This document shows, one piece after another, positions 31,680 to 40,841 of a stretch of DNA of 64,000 nt. Position numbers and translations under genes: made by a program. Numbering within the stretch: position 1 is the first letter of the stretch; the number at the start of each line of letters is the position of its first letter. Below the pieces are notes generated by a model, which was given only the letters and a program-made list of their open reading frames with translations, had not been told where the DNA came from and did not search any database. The stretch lies in contig NZ_BCNW01000001.1 of assembly GCF_001571385.1 (NCBI RefSeq), forward strand, positions 1,240,001 through 1,304,000, written 5' to 3'. Source of the stretch: Methanofollis ethanolicus. GTDB taxonomy: Archaea > Halobacteriota > Methanomicrobia > Methanomicrobiales > Methanofollaceae.

Positions 31680-33362
31680 TCAGACACTGTTCAGCCGGTA
31701 ATCATACCTTCCGCTGGCGATACGGTCCATCACGATCTCGTTTAGCCTGTTGAGGTGGCCCTCGGGAAAATACCCTGAAGTGATGCTCGAACTCCCGGTA
31801 GAAGAGAGCATATACACGCTCCCCCGGGAGACACCGAACACTCTGGCGATCGGGCCCTTTGCGATCCAGACCATCTGCACCTTATCGTAGTTCATGACCG
31901 CGGTCTCGCGGTCGACGGCGCCGTTCACGAACGTGAAGAGGTTTTCACCGGCGTCAAACTCCGTGACCCTGAAGGAGACGTGCGCGGCATAGAGTGTCGC
32001 AAGGACTGCCAGCGCCGTACCCAGGGGCAGCATGCACTGCACGACCACGCCCGGGATGCCGGTGATCCCGGAGAGGGCGGCGGCCTCGCGGGAGACGTAG
32101 AGTGATGGGATGCACATCACCGCCGCCAGCACCAGGGCCGCGACGACCGCCCGTATCTGGAGCACACTCTTTGCGCCTTCCGGCTGTCTCTCTGGATCGC
32201 GTTCATAGACGAACTCCGGCACCAGTTCCCGGAAGACCCTCTGCTGGGTCGCATCGTCTTTGAGCAGGCAGAGGACAGGGCGCGAACTGTCGTCACTCTC
32301 CGAGGCCAGTCCCACCACCTCGGCTTCGATACACGACCGCCCCAGAATCCTGGCGGCGAGCGTGCTCTTGACGCGGACGGCGTTGATCCGTGAGACACTG
32401 AAAGAGGTCCTGTAGGTCCTGATCAGACCATGCTGGAGATAGACCGTGTCGCCCCGGCGGTAGACCTTGTAGTTGTAGTACCGGAACATCAGCGAGACCG
32501 ATGGCATGATCTGGACTGTGATGAACATCACGAGAGAGACCATCGCCCCCGCACCCAACTCGACCTCAGTTACCATGGAGAGGTAGAGTTCAAAGACCGA
32601 GTAGGCCAGGAACATCGAGCCCAGTATGGTCTGGTAGGTCGAGACGCTGAAGAGTCCATGTATAATTACGTCCAGCGGAGTGAACGTTGCCAGGGACTCG
32701 ATCGTCTCCTCCTCGTCCGGGGAGATCGCATGGTCGTAGAGGCGCTGCGACATCTCGGACCTCAGCCTCTCAGCCACGTCCTGCCTGAACGTCAGGACTG
32801 CTTCCGGGGTCGTGGCGCTGGCCCCGGAGTTGATGTTGATCAGCACCTTCGATGTCCCAAACACCCTGTTTGCGATGTCCCGGTTCACGTTGACCGATGC
32901 CATCTTTGTGTAGGGGAGGGTCTTTTTCATCTGAAAGAGGGTGTCCCTCTCGACCACGACATCTGTCTCATTAAACTGGATGGTCGTCCTCTTCCACTGC
33001 CTGGAGTAGAAGAGCAGGAGGGCGATAGGAGAGAGCGCGAGTATACCCCGGACGGCGGTGCTGTCGATCCATGCACCGAGGAAAATCAGCAAGATCACTA
33101 TTGAGAAGAACGTCCTGGCCGAATTTTCCACGATAATGCTGGGGTGACACCTGAATTTTTCGCCGGCCATGCTCCTTTCCTCTGAACACGGAGGTGCCTG
33201 TGGGACGGCGCGTTCCTCATCCGCGTCGGGGAAGTCCTTTTCGCACTGCCGACCGTTGGCGGTCTGGTCGATAGAGGATGATTCCGCGTCTGTTGCGGTC
33301 GGGTGTAGCCCGTTTTGATTCTCCACTCTATTTTCCTCCAGATCTGCTCTCCACTCACTCAT
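31680..33362 (-). CDS. PH-domain (bPH2) membrane protein, YdbT-like
   Basis: 560 residues with paired membrane segments and three bacterial-PH-like cytosolic modules. Hydrophobic stretches lie near 92-125, 240-290, 405-430 and 437-460. The modules follow each membrane pair (QFNETDVVVERDTLFQMKKTLPYTKMASVN; YRRGDTVYLQHGLIRTYRTSFSVSRINAVRV; a C-terminal one ending in GSSSITSGYFPEGHLNRLNEIV). This arrangement is that of YdbT. The first 70 residues are polar and low complexity. The function is unknown; homologs in bacteria affect membrane stress. It overlaps the smaller partner gene by 8 bases. Confidence 0.8.
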   Translation of the reverse strand: MSEWRADLEENRVENQNGLHPTATDAESSSIDQTANGRQCEKDFPDADEERAVPQAPPCSEERSMAGEKFRCHPSIIVENSARTFFSIVILLIFLGAWIDSTAVRGILALSPIALLLFYSRQWKRTTIQFNETDVVVERDTLFQMKKTLPYTKMASVNVNRDIANRVFGTSKVLININSGASATTPEAVLTFRQDVAERLRSEMSQRLYDHAISPDEEETIESLATFTPLDVIIHGLFSVSTYQTILGSMFLAYSVFELYLSMVTEVELGAGAMVSLVMFITVQIMPSVSLMFRYYNYKVYRRGDTVYLQHGLIRTYRTSFSVSRINAVRVKSTLAARILGRSCIEAEVVGLASESDDSSRPVLCLLKDDATQQRVFRELVPEFVYERDPERQPEGAKSVLQIRAVVAALVLAAVMCIPSLYVSREAAALSGITGIPGVVVQCMLPLGTALAVLATLYAAHVSFRVTEFDAGENLFTFVNGAVDRETAVMNYDKVQMVWIAKGPIARVFGVSRGSVYMLSSTGSSSITSGYFPEGHLNRLNEIVMDRIASGRYDYRLNSV

Positions 33363-33954
33363 CCGCAGGCCCGGCGGTGGCGGTAGCGGCTGGGGCCGTT
33401 TTGATCCTGTCCAGGAGCATGCGACCGATCAGTTTGTTGAGCAGGTCTGCGACCTTCTCCGCCTCCTCGATCTCCAGGTATTCGATGGTCGCATCCCCGC
33501 CTGCGGTGGTGATGGTGACATCCGCAAGACCGAGCATGGTGTTGATCGGGCCGCGGGAGACTTCCACCTGGTGCACCCGTTCGATCGGCACCAGGATGTG
33601 CCGTATCACGAGGACTCCGCAGCGGACATCCACTCTGTCCTCGGTGATCTGGTACCTGTACCGGGCGTAGTAGACCGGCGGGGCCGCCGCGCTATAGACC
33701 AGGGCGATCGCCAGGACCGCCAGAGCGGCGTATTGAACTAGACCGTAGTACGAGCCCAGGAATTCCTGCGAAAAGGTCGTCAGGAGGAGATAACCCGCCA
33801 GGAGTACGGCGTATGAGATGGCATGCCCGATGTACATCGAGACCATGCACTTCCGGTTCAGCCTTCTGTAGACCTCGCCTCCTGCACCGGTCTCATGGAC
33901 GGGTTCCTCTTCATCAACCGCAGGGTGCCCTCGAAAAGGGCCGGAAATCGGCAT
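33355..33954 (-). CDS. PH-domain (bPH2) membrane protein, YdbS-like
   Basis: 199 residues with two membrane segments (near 40-62 and 72-92), then a bPH2 domain with YRYQITEDRVDVRCGVLVIRHILVPIERVHQVEVSRGPINTMLGLADVTITTAGG, a classic YdbS signature. YdbS and YdbT genes occur as pairs; here the pair sits between two identical tRNA-Ala genes. The ATG at 33954 is the longest frame; a Met at about residue 36 could also be used. Confidence 0.85.
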   Translation of the reverse strand: MPISGPFRGHPAVDEEEPVHETGAGGEVYRRLNRKCMVSMYIGHAISYAVLLAGYLLLTTFSQEFLGSYYGLVQYAALAVLAIALVYSAAAPPVYYARYRYQITEDRVDVRCGVLVIRHILVPIERVHQVEVSRGPINTMLGLADVTITTAGGDATIEYLEIEEAEKVADLLNKLIGRMLLDRIKTAPAATATAGPADE

Positions 33955-34133
33955 AGGTAGAGTTTTTCATTGTGCGCAATTGAAGGTATGGTCGGGAGGG
34001 GGTGGGCACCGGACAGGGATGATGCGCGGGACCGCGTGCTCTCCCGCCTCCAGGACTGTATGAGGGAGGGTTAGGGGAGTAGCCTGGCCCAATCTTTATT
34101 ATGGGATCACGTTCAACAATATGAGGTAGCACT

Positions 34134-34205
34134 GGGCCGATAGATCAGGGGAAGATCGCTTCCTTGGCATGGAAGAGGCCGCGGGTTCAATTCCCGCTCG
34201 GTCCA
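34134..34205 (+). tRNA. tRNA-Ala (GGC), copy 2
   Basis: It is the same over 72 bases as copy 1, with G3:U70 and anticodon GGC, and no encoded CCA. The 5' flanks of the two copies are similar (TTCAA-GTAGCA-C before GGGCC), so promoter and gene were duplicated together. Confidence 0.97.
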
Positions 34206-34408
34206 TCTCTGTTTTTGTGAAAATAACTATTGCAGATCGAATCTGGAATAGTCTCTCGTGTTAATGCATCGAGGAATCTGCTGATATTGCCGACGCGGTT
34301 TTTCAAGTGGTCGTGGACTTCCGGGGAGACGGCGATGTGCAGGCGTCGCCGGATGCGGGTTTTTGAGGCAGATCTCAAGTTCGAAAAGGTGAGAGAGCGA
34401 AGGAGCAT
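34187..34408 (-). CDS. Small ribbon-helix-helix-like protein or remnant, overlapping tRNA-Ala
   Basis: 73 residues. The centre, RRRLHIAVSPEVHDHLKNRVGNISRFLDALTRETI, has the strand-helix-helix pattern and the GN-SRFLDALTRE segment of ribbon-helix-helix DNA-binding proteins. The last residues are encoded within the 3' end of the tRNA-Ala gene on the other strand, which suggests that the true C-terminus was lost or that the gene is a fragment. Codon use is poorer in G+C than the neighbours. It could be a decayed antitoxin- or element-borne regulator. Confidence 0.4.
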   Translation of the reverse strand: MLLRSLTFSNLRSASKTRIRRRLHIAVSPEVHDHLKNRVGNISRFLDALTRETIPDSICNSYFHKNRDGPSGN

Positions 34409-34491
34409 GGCCGGCGGACGGAAAAAATAGACGCTCGAAAAGACGGCACCTTTTAAATAGGAAATAAATATTCAAGGAGAGGCAATGTTCC

Positions 34492-34971
34492 ATGTCGTCG
34501 GAAGAGAATAAGGCGCTTGTCCGAAGGTTTATCGATGCCTATAATACGCGAAATCTGGATCTGTTCGAGGATCTGGTGGCACTGGATTATATCGACCACA
34601 CTCATCAGCAGCGAGGTCTGGAAAGTTTCAGACAACTTTTTCAACTCGCCTTCGAAGGTTTCCCTGACTGGTATGAGAAGATCGAAGATATGATTGCCGA
34701 AGGGGACAGGGTATGGGTCTGTGTGAGAGTTACCGGGACCCATACGGGCAAATGGAATCTGTTCGGCGTCACATTGCCTCCTACCGGCAACAGGGTAACA
34801 ATGCAGATGGTGTTCATCTGGCGGATCGCGAACGGCAAACTTGCAGAGGGATGGGAAGTCGATAGCGATCTGGATTTCCTCAGACAACTGGGTGTGATCC
34901 AATACACGGAAAAAGGAAAGGAACTCTTTCCAGAGGACGTCGGTTCTATAGAGAACGCTGTTGGGCAATAG
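34492..34971 (+). CDS. SnoaL-like (ester cyclase type) NTF2-fold protein
   Basis: 159 residues. It starts SSEENKALVRRFIDAYNTRNLDLFEDLVALDYIDHT and continues through DWYEKIEDMIAEGDRVWVCVRVTGTHTG and WRIANGKLAEGWEV, typical of SnoaL-like polyketide cyclase/ester-cyclase proteins of the NTF2 fold. The substrate is unknown. The gene is lower in G+C than its surroundings and probably acquired. A TATA-like TTTTAAATA at 34451-34459 lies about 30 bases upstream. Confidence 0.8.
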   Translation: MSSEENKALVRRFIDAYNTRNLDLFEDLVALDYIDHTHQQRGLESFRQLFQLAFEGFPDWYEKIEDMIAEGDRVWVCVRVTGTHTGKWNLFGVTLPPTGNRVTMQMVFIWRIANGKLAEGWEVDSDLDFLRQLGVIQYTEKGKELFPEDVGSIENAVGQ

Positions 34972-35492
34972 TCTCTTAAAGACAACTGGTTGAAGAGATA
35001 TCTCCAGTTTACACAAGGTTCCTCCAGTCCACATCCCTCTTCACGCATGTCGCCGATGTACGCCACAGTCCTGAGCCCGATCTGGCCCTCCATCTCCTGC
35101 TCCCCGATGGTCGCGAGGAGGCCGTAGGCACTCAGGTTTTCAAGGCCATTTTCGGTCACACGGTCAGGGAGATGTCACCCCGGAGGGGTCGTGCTACCTC
35201 AAGAATACTGTTCATGACATTTTTTCTCCCGATCGCTGAGAATATCGGGACTTCAGGCCTAAAACGGGTTTATGACGGAAAAATTCCAGTGCCAGCGCAT
35301 ACTGCGTGGCACCGCGTACCCCCGCCGCGGCTGAGGCGCCCTGCGGCACCGGCCCGGATGGTAATGATTCGTGTTTTACCGCATGATAAACCCGGGAAAG
35401 CCAGGAACATACCCCGCGTCTTGCACCGCCGACATCCCCCTACAGAAGGATGGTTTTTTGCCAGAAGGCAACTGATAGAAGATGGGTGTATT
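34972..35492. other. Intergenic region with a possible gene fragment
   Basis: Bases 35000-35159 on the minus strand read MTENGLENLSAYGLLATIGEQ and on through GQIGLRTVAYIGDMREEG before running into the antisense of the SnoaL gene. This looks like a decayed fragment of an unidentified gene. The rest up to the DUF47 start has no recognised feature; the plus frame is open but its product is not protein-like. Confidence 0.4.
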
Positions 35493-36122
35493 GTGGGTCT
35501 AAAGGAATGGATTGTGCCACAGGACAAGGCATTTTTCGACCTGTTCGAGAAACTGGCAGATACAGTCAATGATGGGGCGCTGCTCCTCAACGCGCTCGTC
35601 AACAACTACGTCGACGTGCAGAACCAGTGCCACAAGATGAAGCAGATCGAACACAAAGGCGACGAGATTGCGCACCAGGTCTACGAGCAACTCAACCTCA
35701 CCTTCATCACCCCCCTGGAACCCGAGGAGATCTCGCGGCTCGCCACCGCCCTCGACGACATCCTCGACTACATCGACGGGACGACGCAGCAGATGTACGG
35801 TTACGGCGTCACCGAGGCCGACGATGTCATGAAAGAACTGGCGCGGCTCATTCTCCTCTCAACACAGGAGGTCCAGACGGCGGTACGGCTGATCCGGAAG
35901 ATGGACGACCCCCGCACCGTCGAGAAGCACTGCATCGAGATCAACCGGCTTGAGAACCTTGCCGACGTCGTGCTCGGGAACGCGATCAAGGACCTCTTCG
36001 CCACCAACGACGCCATCACGATCATCAAACTCAAGGATATCTACGAGAACCTTGAGGTCGCCACCGACAAGTGCGAGGACGTGGCGAACGTACTCTCAGA
36101 CATCGCAATCAGACATTCCTGA
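35493..36122 (+). CDS. DUF47/PhoU-like regulator of phosphate transport
   Basis: 209 residues, all-helical. It starts with GTG (VGLKEWIVPQDKAFFDLFEKLAD), matching the usual GL-EWLIPQDK N-terminus of DUF47 proteins; the frame is open further upstream but that part is unlike the family. Conserved metal-binding segments are EHKGDEIAHQVYEQLNLTFITPLEPEEI, LDDILDYIDG and EINRLENLADVV. It lies 9 bases before pit, so it likely controls or assists the Pit carrier, as in other DUF47-Pit pairs. Confidence 0.88.
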   Translation: MGLKEWIVPQDKAFFDLFEKLADTVNDGALLLNALVNNYVDVQNQCHKMKQIEHKGDEIAHQVYEQLNLTFITPLEPEEISRLATALDDILDYIDGTTQQMYGYGVTEADDVMKELARLILLSTQEVQTAVRLIRKMDDPRTVEKHCIEINRLENLADVVLGNAIKDLFATNDAITIIKLKDIYENLEVATDKCEDVANVLSDIAIRHS

Positions 36123-36131
36123 AGAGTGATC

Positions 36132-37307
36132 ATGGAAGTCGTCATAATTCTCGGCATCATGCTGGCCCTGATGTTCAACTTCGTCAACGGCCTCAATGAT
36201 GCCGCAAACTCCATAGCCACGGTCGTGGCGACCAAGGTGCTCTCCCCCTTCAAGGCCGTGCTCCTTGCGTCATTTTTCAATCTTGTTGGTCCGCTCCTCT
36301 TCACGACCGCGATCGCACAGACGATCGGGCGGGGCATCGTCGATCCCGCCGTTTTCACTCCTCATCTGATCCTCATGGCCCTGATCGGAGCGGTGCTCTG
36401 GGTCTTCGGGTGTTCATATTTCGGGATCCCGGTATCGAGCAGTCACGCCCTGATCGGCGGCATCCTCGGCGCCGCAACGGCGCGGGCAGGGATCGAGTCG
36501 ATCCTCTGGCCATCGGAGATGCTCTTCGTCGAACTGGTCGTCATGGTCGTGATCGGGGCGATCGGCGGTATGGCGGCCGCAGTTTATCTTGCCCTCGCCA
36601 CCGGCGAGGCATGGAACCGGTACCTGGCTATCGGCGCCCTCTCCGGCATCACCATCCTGATCCCGATTCTGGTGGCCACAGGCCTCCTCCCCATCTCCGG
36701 GATCGTCAGCGTCGTTGTCTTCATGGTTGTCTCCCCGATGCTCGGGTTCATGGTCGCCTATGCCTTCGGCGTCGTCATCATCAGGCGCCTCGCTCATTCA
36801 AACCCGCTCATCCTCAACCATGGCTTTAAGAAGCTCCAGATCGTGGCCGCGGCCTTCCAGTCGATAGGTCACGGAAGCAACGACGCCCAGAACGCGATGG
36901 GCATCATCACGGCGATGCTCGTTGCCGGGGGTATCCTCACCGAGTTCGCCGTCCCCCTCTGGGTCATCCTCATCTCCTGCACCGCGATCTCCCTCGGCAC
37001 CCTCCTTGGCGGGTGGCGGGTTGTGGACATGATGGCAAACAAGATCACGCGGATGCGCCCGTACCAGGGTTTCTGCGCATCGACTGCGGGAGGGGCGGTC
37101 CTCTCCCTCGTCACCGCCTTCGGTGTCCCGGTCTCCACAACCCATGCAATGAGCGGGGCGATCATGGGCGTCGGGGCGACGAAGGGTTACTCGGCCGTGA
37201 AGTGGGGGATTGTGCGAGACATCGTGGCCGCCTGGGTCATGACCGTCCCGGCCTCTGCGGCGGTCGCCTGGGGATGTTATGTCGTTGTCGATATCTTCTT
37301 CCCCTGA
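36132..37307 (+). CDS. pit: Inorganic phosphate transporter, PiT family
   Basis: 391 residues and about ten membrane segments. The two inverted PiT signatures are present: FVNGLNDAANSIATVVATKVLSP near the N-terminus and GHGSNDAQNAMGII in the second half, plus the GIPVSSSHALIGGI and GVPVSTTHAMSGAI repeats. It is a cation-coupled phosphate symporter. The ATG at 36132 follows GAGTGATC; a GTG at 36126 is less likely. The 3' end overlaps the convergent nth gene by 31 bases. Confidence 0.93.
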   Translation: MEVVIILGIMLALMFNFVNGLNDAANSIATVVATKVLSPFKAVLLASFFNLVGPLLFTTAIAQTIGRGIVDPAVFTPHLILMALIGAVLWVFGCSYFGIPVSSSHALIGGILGAATARAGIESILWPSEMLFVELVVMVVIGAIGGMAAAVYLALATGEAWNRYLAIGALSGITILIPILVATGLLPISGIVSVVVFMVVSPMLGFMVAYAFGVVIIRRLAHSNPLILNHGFKKLQIVAAAFQSIGHGSNDAQNAMGIITAMLVAGGILTEFAVPLWVILISCTAISLGTLLGGWRVVDMMANKITRMRPYQGFCASTAGGAVLSLVTAFGVPVSTTHAMSGAIMGVGATKGYSAVKWGIVRDIVAAWVMTVPASAAVAWGCYVVVDIFFP

Positions 37308-37942
37308 CCCTCATTTTTGAAGAACCGGCACCAGGGGACGAGCGGACAGACGTCGCAGCGCGGCCTGCCCGCAATGCAGACCGCACGCCCGTGCTGGACA
37401 AACAGGGCATTGACCTCGCCCCAGACTTCCTGCGGGAAGAGCGCGGTCAGGTCTTTTTCAATTTTTTCCGGGTCGCTCTCGTCGGTGAGGCCGAGAAGAC
37501 GGGAGATCCGGCGCACATGGGTATCCACCGCGATCCCCTTGTCAATGCCGAAGGCATTGGAGAGGACGATGTTCGCCGTCTTTTTCCCGACGCCGGGGAG
37601 GGAGAGGAGGCCGTCGAGGGTCGCCGGCACCTCGCCCCCGAAGGTGTCGGTGATCTGCCGGGCGGCGCCGATGATGTGGCGTGCCTTCACCCGGTAAAAA
37701 CCGGTCGGCCTCACGATGGCGGCGACCTCCGCCTCGTCCGCGGCGGCAAGGGCGGCGGGCGTCGGATACCGGGCGAGGAGGAGGGGGCGCACCGCCTCGA
37801 CCGAGCGGTCGGTGGTCTGGGCCGAGAGGATTGTCAGGACAAGCACTTCAAAGGGATCGCCGTAACTGATCCCGTTCTCGATTGTCGGAGGATAGCGCCC
37901 GCGGAGGGCATGATATATCAAACAAGCACGTGATCGGTCCAT
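37277..37942 (-). CDS. nth: Endonuclease III (DNA glycosylase/AP lyase)
   Basis: 221 residues. It has the helix-hairpin-helix LLSLPGVGKKTANIVLSNAFG with the catalytic lysine, the VDTHVRRISRLLG segment with the catalytic aspartate, and the C-terminal [4Fe-4S] cluster CIAGRPRCDVCPLVPWC (C-x6-C-x2-C-x5-C). It removes oxidised pyrimidines. The ATG at 37942 is 5 bases from the tRNA-Pro gene. Its last codons lie within the 3' end of pit on the other strand. Confidence 0.93.
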   Translation of the reverse strand: MDRSRACLIYHALRGRYPPTIENGISYGDPFEVLVLTILSAQTTDRSVEAVRPLLLARYPTPAALAAADEAEVAAIVRPTGFYRVKARHIIGAARQITDTFGGEVPATLDGLLSLPGVGKKTANIVLSNAFGIDKGIAVDTHVRRISRLLGLTDESDPEKIEKDLTALFPQEVWGEVNALFVQHGRAVCIAGRPRCDVCPLVPWCRFFKNEGQGKKISTTT

Positions 37943-37947
37943 AAAAG

Positions 37948-38022
37948 TGGGGTAGGGCAGATTCGAACTGCCGTCAAAGCGTCCCAAACGCTCTAGGATG
38001 GACCAGGCTACCCTACTACCCC
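37948..38022 (-). tRNA. tRNA-Pro (TGG)
   Basis: 75 nt; GGGGUAG/CUACCCC acceptor with A73, anticodon loop UU-UGG-GA, T-arm GGCAGUUCGAAUCUGCC. CCA is not encoded. Confidence 0.95.
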
Positions 38023-38076
38023 GGATGCAGGAAATACTATCGGCGTCTTTCCTAAAATAATTATGGTGGTGGGGGA

Positions 38077-38781
38077 TTAGAAGGGAAACAGGGTGCATGC
38101 GGTGTCGCTGACGACGGTACCCGTAAAGGTGCCCTCGCAGACCGCTTCGGAAAGGTTTTCCGGCCTCCTGCCGTCGATGACGACAAGGGGGATCCCGCAG
38201 CGCTCGATGATCTTGGCGGCCACGATATCGATGACCGTGTTCGACCCGGCGTCCAGGCGGGCTGCCGAGATGATCTCGAGGAGTTCCTGCGGGGTCATCC
38301 GGTCGTACCGGCGTGCGTGGGCGTCCTTCTTCGGGTCGGCACTGTAGATGCCGTCGACGGACGTGCCGTTGATGACCACGTCGGCACTCACCGTCTCGGC
38401 AAGCACGGCAGAGACCGCATCGGTTGTCTGACCGGGGGTAACGCCACCCATGACCACGATCTTGCCAGACTCGGCAAAGACTCTGGCCTCCTGATAGGAG
38501 GTGGCAACCGCGGGGTATGCGGCGTCACCGAGAGCATACATCAGGAGAGAGGCATTGATCCGGGTGATCATGATCCCGATCTCGTCCGATGCAGCCTCGT
38601 TGATGCCGAGGGTGCGCGTGACCCTGATATAGCGCCGGGCTTCGCCTCCGCCGCCGACCACGACAAACACCTGACTGCGGGAGGCCATTTTCTTCAATAC
38701 CTCGACGTACCGGGAGATAGTATGAGATTCGAGGGAGGGCACCAGTATCGAACCTCCCAGGGAGAGCACGATCTTCGTCAT
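38077..38781 (-). CDS. pyrH: UMP kinase, archaeal type
   Basis: 234 residues of the amino acid kinase fold. N-terminal KIVLSLGGSILVPS (phosphate-binding GGS), VFVVVGGGGEARRYI, GIMITRINASLLM, VVMGGVTPGQTTDAVSAVLAE and VINGTSVDGIYSADPKKD are the family blocks. It phosphorylates UMP to UDP. The gene precedes tRNA-Pro and nth on the same strand but is separated by 54 bases. Confidence 0.94.
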   Translation of the reverse strand: MTKIVLSLGGSILVPSLESHTISRYVEVLKKMASRSQVFVVVGGGGEARRYIRVTRTLGINEAASDEIGIMITRINASLLMYALGDAAYPAVATSYQEARVFAESGKIVVMGGVTPGQTTDAVSAVLAETVSADVVINGTSVDGIYSADPKKDAHARRYDRMTPQELLEIISAARLDAGSNTVIDIVAAKIIERCGIPLVVIDGRRPENLSEAVCEGTFTGTVVSDTACTLFPF

Positions 38782-38886
38782 GGTGATCTAACCTTATATG
38801 TTTAGGAATTACGCCCATATATCTTGTTGAGATCGGTCGCCCGGAGGCCCATACCTTTTAATGGAGGAAAACTCCCATGCGGGGGC

Positions 38887-39897
38887 ATGCATGAGGCGCA
38901 CCAATACGCACGGGTCGAGGGGGACACAGTCAGATGTTCACTCTGCGCTCATCGCTGTACGATCGCCGCGGGCAAACATGGAATCTGCGGGGTGCGGGTC
39001 AACGAGGGCGGCACCCTGTATGCGGCAAATTATGGCCTGGTCGCCGCAGAGGCGGTGGACCCGATCGAGAAAAAGCCGCTCTTCCACTTCCTGCCCGGTA
39101 CCCTCTCGTACTCCCTCGGCGGTGTCGGTTGCAATTTTAGGTGCCAGCACTGCCAGAACTGGCACATCTCGCAGGCGTCCCTCGCCGACCTCCGGCTGAT
39201 GGAGATCCCGCCCGCGACCGGGGTGGAGAGGGCGCTCGCTTCGGCGTCCGCGAGCATTGCCTGGACATACAACGAACCGACGATCTGGCACGAGTACGCC
39301 CTGGACATGGGAACACAGGCGCGGGCGCGCGGCCTTGGCACGGTCTATGTCACGAACGGCTACATCACGGAGGAGGCGCTCGACGAACTTGCGCCGATGC
39401 TCAATGCCTTCAGGGTGGACATCAAGGCCTTCACCGAGGATTTCTACAAGAAAGTCTGCCGGGCAAAACTCCAGCCCGTGCTCGACGCCGCACTCGCCGC
39501 CCGCGAGCATGGGATGCACATCGAGACGGTGACTCTCGTTATCCCCGGCCTCAATGACTCGGAAGACGAGATGAAGGCCCTGATCACCTGGGTCCTCGAC
39601 AACCTGGGGCCAGACACGCCGATGCACTTCACCAGGTTTCACCCTGATTACAAGATGCGCGACCTGGAGGCGACGCCCTTCAGGACTCTTGAGCGGATCT
39701 ACAGGCAGGCAAAGGACCTCGGCGTGCGCTACCCGTACCTCGGCAATGTCCCGCCCGGGCCGTACGAGAACACGTACTGTCCCTCTTGCGGGGCGCTGCT
39801 CATCGAGAGGGCCGGTTTTTCGAGCAGGTTCGTCGACCTCGACGGGGACCGGTGCGGCCGGTGCGGGGAGAGGATCCCGGTTGTCAGGTCGGTCTGA
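38887..39897 (+). CDS. Radical SAM enzyme, PflA-like (AmmeMemoRadiSam system type)
   Basis: 336 residues. N-terminal cysteines CSLCAHRC and GICGVR precede the radical SAM cluster motif GCNFRCQHCQNW (Cx3Cx2C). The glycine-rich GLGTVYVTNGYI segment follows, and the C-terminus has a zinc-ribbon-like pair CPSCG and CGRCG. This resembles the widely conserved COG1180 group found with AmmeMemo proteins. The substrate is unknown. The downstream Mut7-C gene overlaps its stop codon. Confidence 0.85.
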   Translation: MHEAHQYARVEGDTVRCSLCAHRCTIAAGKHGICGVRVNEGGTLYAANYGLVAAEAVDPIEKKPLFHFLPGTLSYSLGGVGCNFRCQHCQNWHISQASLADLRLMEIPPATGVERALASASASIAWTYNEPTIWHEYALDMGTQARARGLGTVYVTNGYITEEALDELAPMLNAFRVDIKAFTEDFYKKVCRAKLQPVLDAALAAREHGMHIETVTLVIPGLNDSEDEMKALITWVLDNLGPDTPMHFTRFHPDYKMRDLEATPFRTLERIYRQAKDLGVRYPYLGNVPPGPYENTYCPSCGALLIERAGFSSRFVDLDGDRCGRCGERIPVVRSV

Positions 39898-40387
39898 GGG
39901 GAAGCGGCCCCGCTTCCTCGCCGACAGGATGCTCGGCGTGCTGACACGGCACCTGCGGTTGATGGGGTACGACACCCTCTCGGCGAACGCCCTCACGCCG
40001 GGAAACCCGCGAGAGGACACGGTGCTCCTTGCCATCGCCGAGACTGACGGGCGGATCCTCCTGACGCGGGACGCCGAACTGGCGCGCCGGGCAGGGGGGC
40101 GGGGTGTGTACATCAGGTCGGCAGACGTCATGGAGCAGGAGAGGCAACTCGTGGACAGGGGCCTGATCAGGCAGGAGTTCACCTTCGACCGCTGTTCGGT
40201 CTGCAACACGCCCCTCCGTCCGGCGCAGAAAAAGGAGGTACTCGGTGCGGCCTATGCGCCACGAAAGCCGGAAGGGCTTTCTTTTTTCTGGTGCCCGATC
40301 TGTCGGCGCCTCTACTGGGAGGGGTCGCACACGGCGAGGATGCGGCGAGAGGTCGGGAAAAAAGAGGAGAGTTCTAGGCCTGGTTGA
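39881..40387 (+). CDS. Mut7-C RNase-domain protein with zinc ribbon
   Basis: 168 residues. RFLADRMLGVLTRHLRLMGYDT and DGRILLTRDAEL are the hallmarks of the Mut7-C PIN-like domain, followed by a C-terminal zinc ribbon (CSVCNTPL, CPICRRLYWEGSH). Members are thought to be RNases acting on RNA 3' ends. The start is probably TTG at 39881, which overlaps the stop of the radical SAM gene by 17 bases; no ATG gives the complete N-terminus. The gene ends 14 bases inside the convergent lipoprotein gene. Confidence 0.8.
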   Translation: MSGRSEGKRPRFLADRMLGVLTRHLRLMGYDTLSANALTPGNPREDTVLLAIAETDGRILLTRDAELARRAGGRGVYIRSADVMEQERQLVDRGLIRQEFTFDRCSVCNTPLRPAQKKEVLGAAYAPRKPEGLSFFWCPICRRLYWEGSHTARMRREVGKKEESSRPG

Positions 40388-40799
40388 AGAGGACTTCGGT
40401 TTCGACGTGGTACTCACGGTCAGATTTCCCGGTCAGGCGCACGTCATAGATCTTCGTATCGCCAGGGACAAAACGCTCGATGGCAATGTTTTTTGTGTCG
40501 TTGACTGTGTTGAGTTCTGTGTCGACGAGCGTGACCACGACCACGACGCCGGTGGCCTCGACTGTGCCCGGGCTGGTGGCCCGTACTCGCGCCAGATAGG
40601 AAAAGGGTTTGTCGACACTATATTGCGGGGTGAGGCCGAGCACGCCGACAGTTATCGCGGGCTGATCGTCGCCTGTCTGCGGGAGGGCCGCGGTAACCAC
40701 AGGCGTCACATCGGGCGTTACTACCGGCGATGACGTACACCCTGCCGCGAACGCGGCCAGTGCAAGGGCGATGAGAAGGAGGACGGGGAGGATACGCAT
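40374..40799 (-). CDS. Predicted lipoprotein of unknown function
   Basis: 141 residues with a signal peptide MRILPVLLLIALALAAFAAG followed by the lipobox cysteine (AAGC), a short threonine/proline-rich linker and a beta-rich domain resembling extracellular Ig-like folds. It is probably anchored on the outer face of the membrane. An ATG three codons upstream (40808) is also possible. The two genes upstream are on the other strand. Confidence 0.7.
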   Translation of the reverse strand: MRILPVLLLIALALAAFAAGCTSSPVVTPDVTPVVTAALPQTGDDQPAITVGVLGLTPQYSVDKPFSYLARVRATSPGTVEATGVVVVVTLVDTELNTVNDTKNIAIERFVPGDTKIYDVRLTGKSDREYHVETEVLFNQA

Positions 40800-40841
40800 G
40801 GTACACATATCCTGCCCGAGGTCACTTAAACACTACGATAT

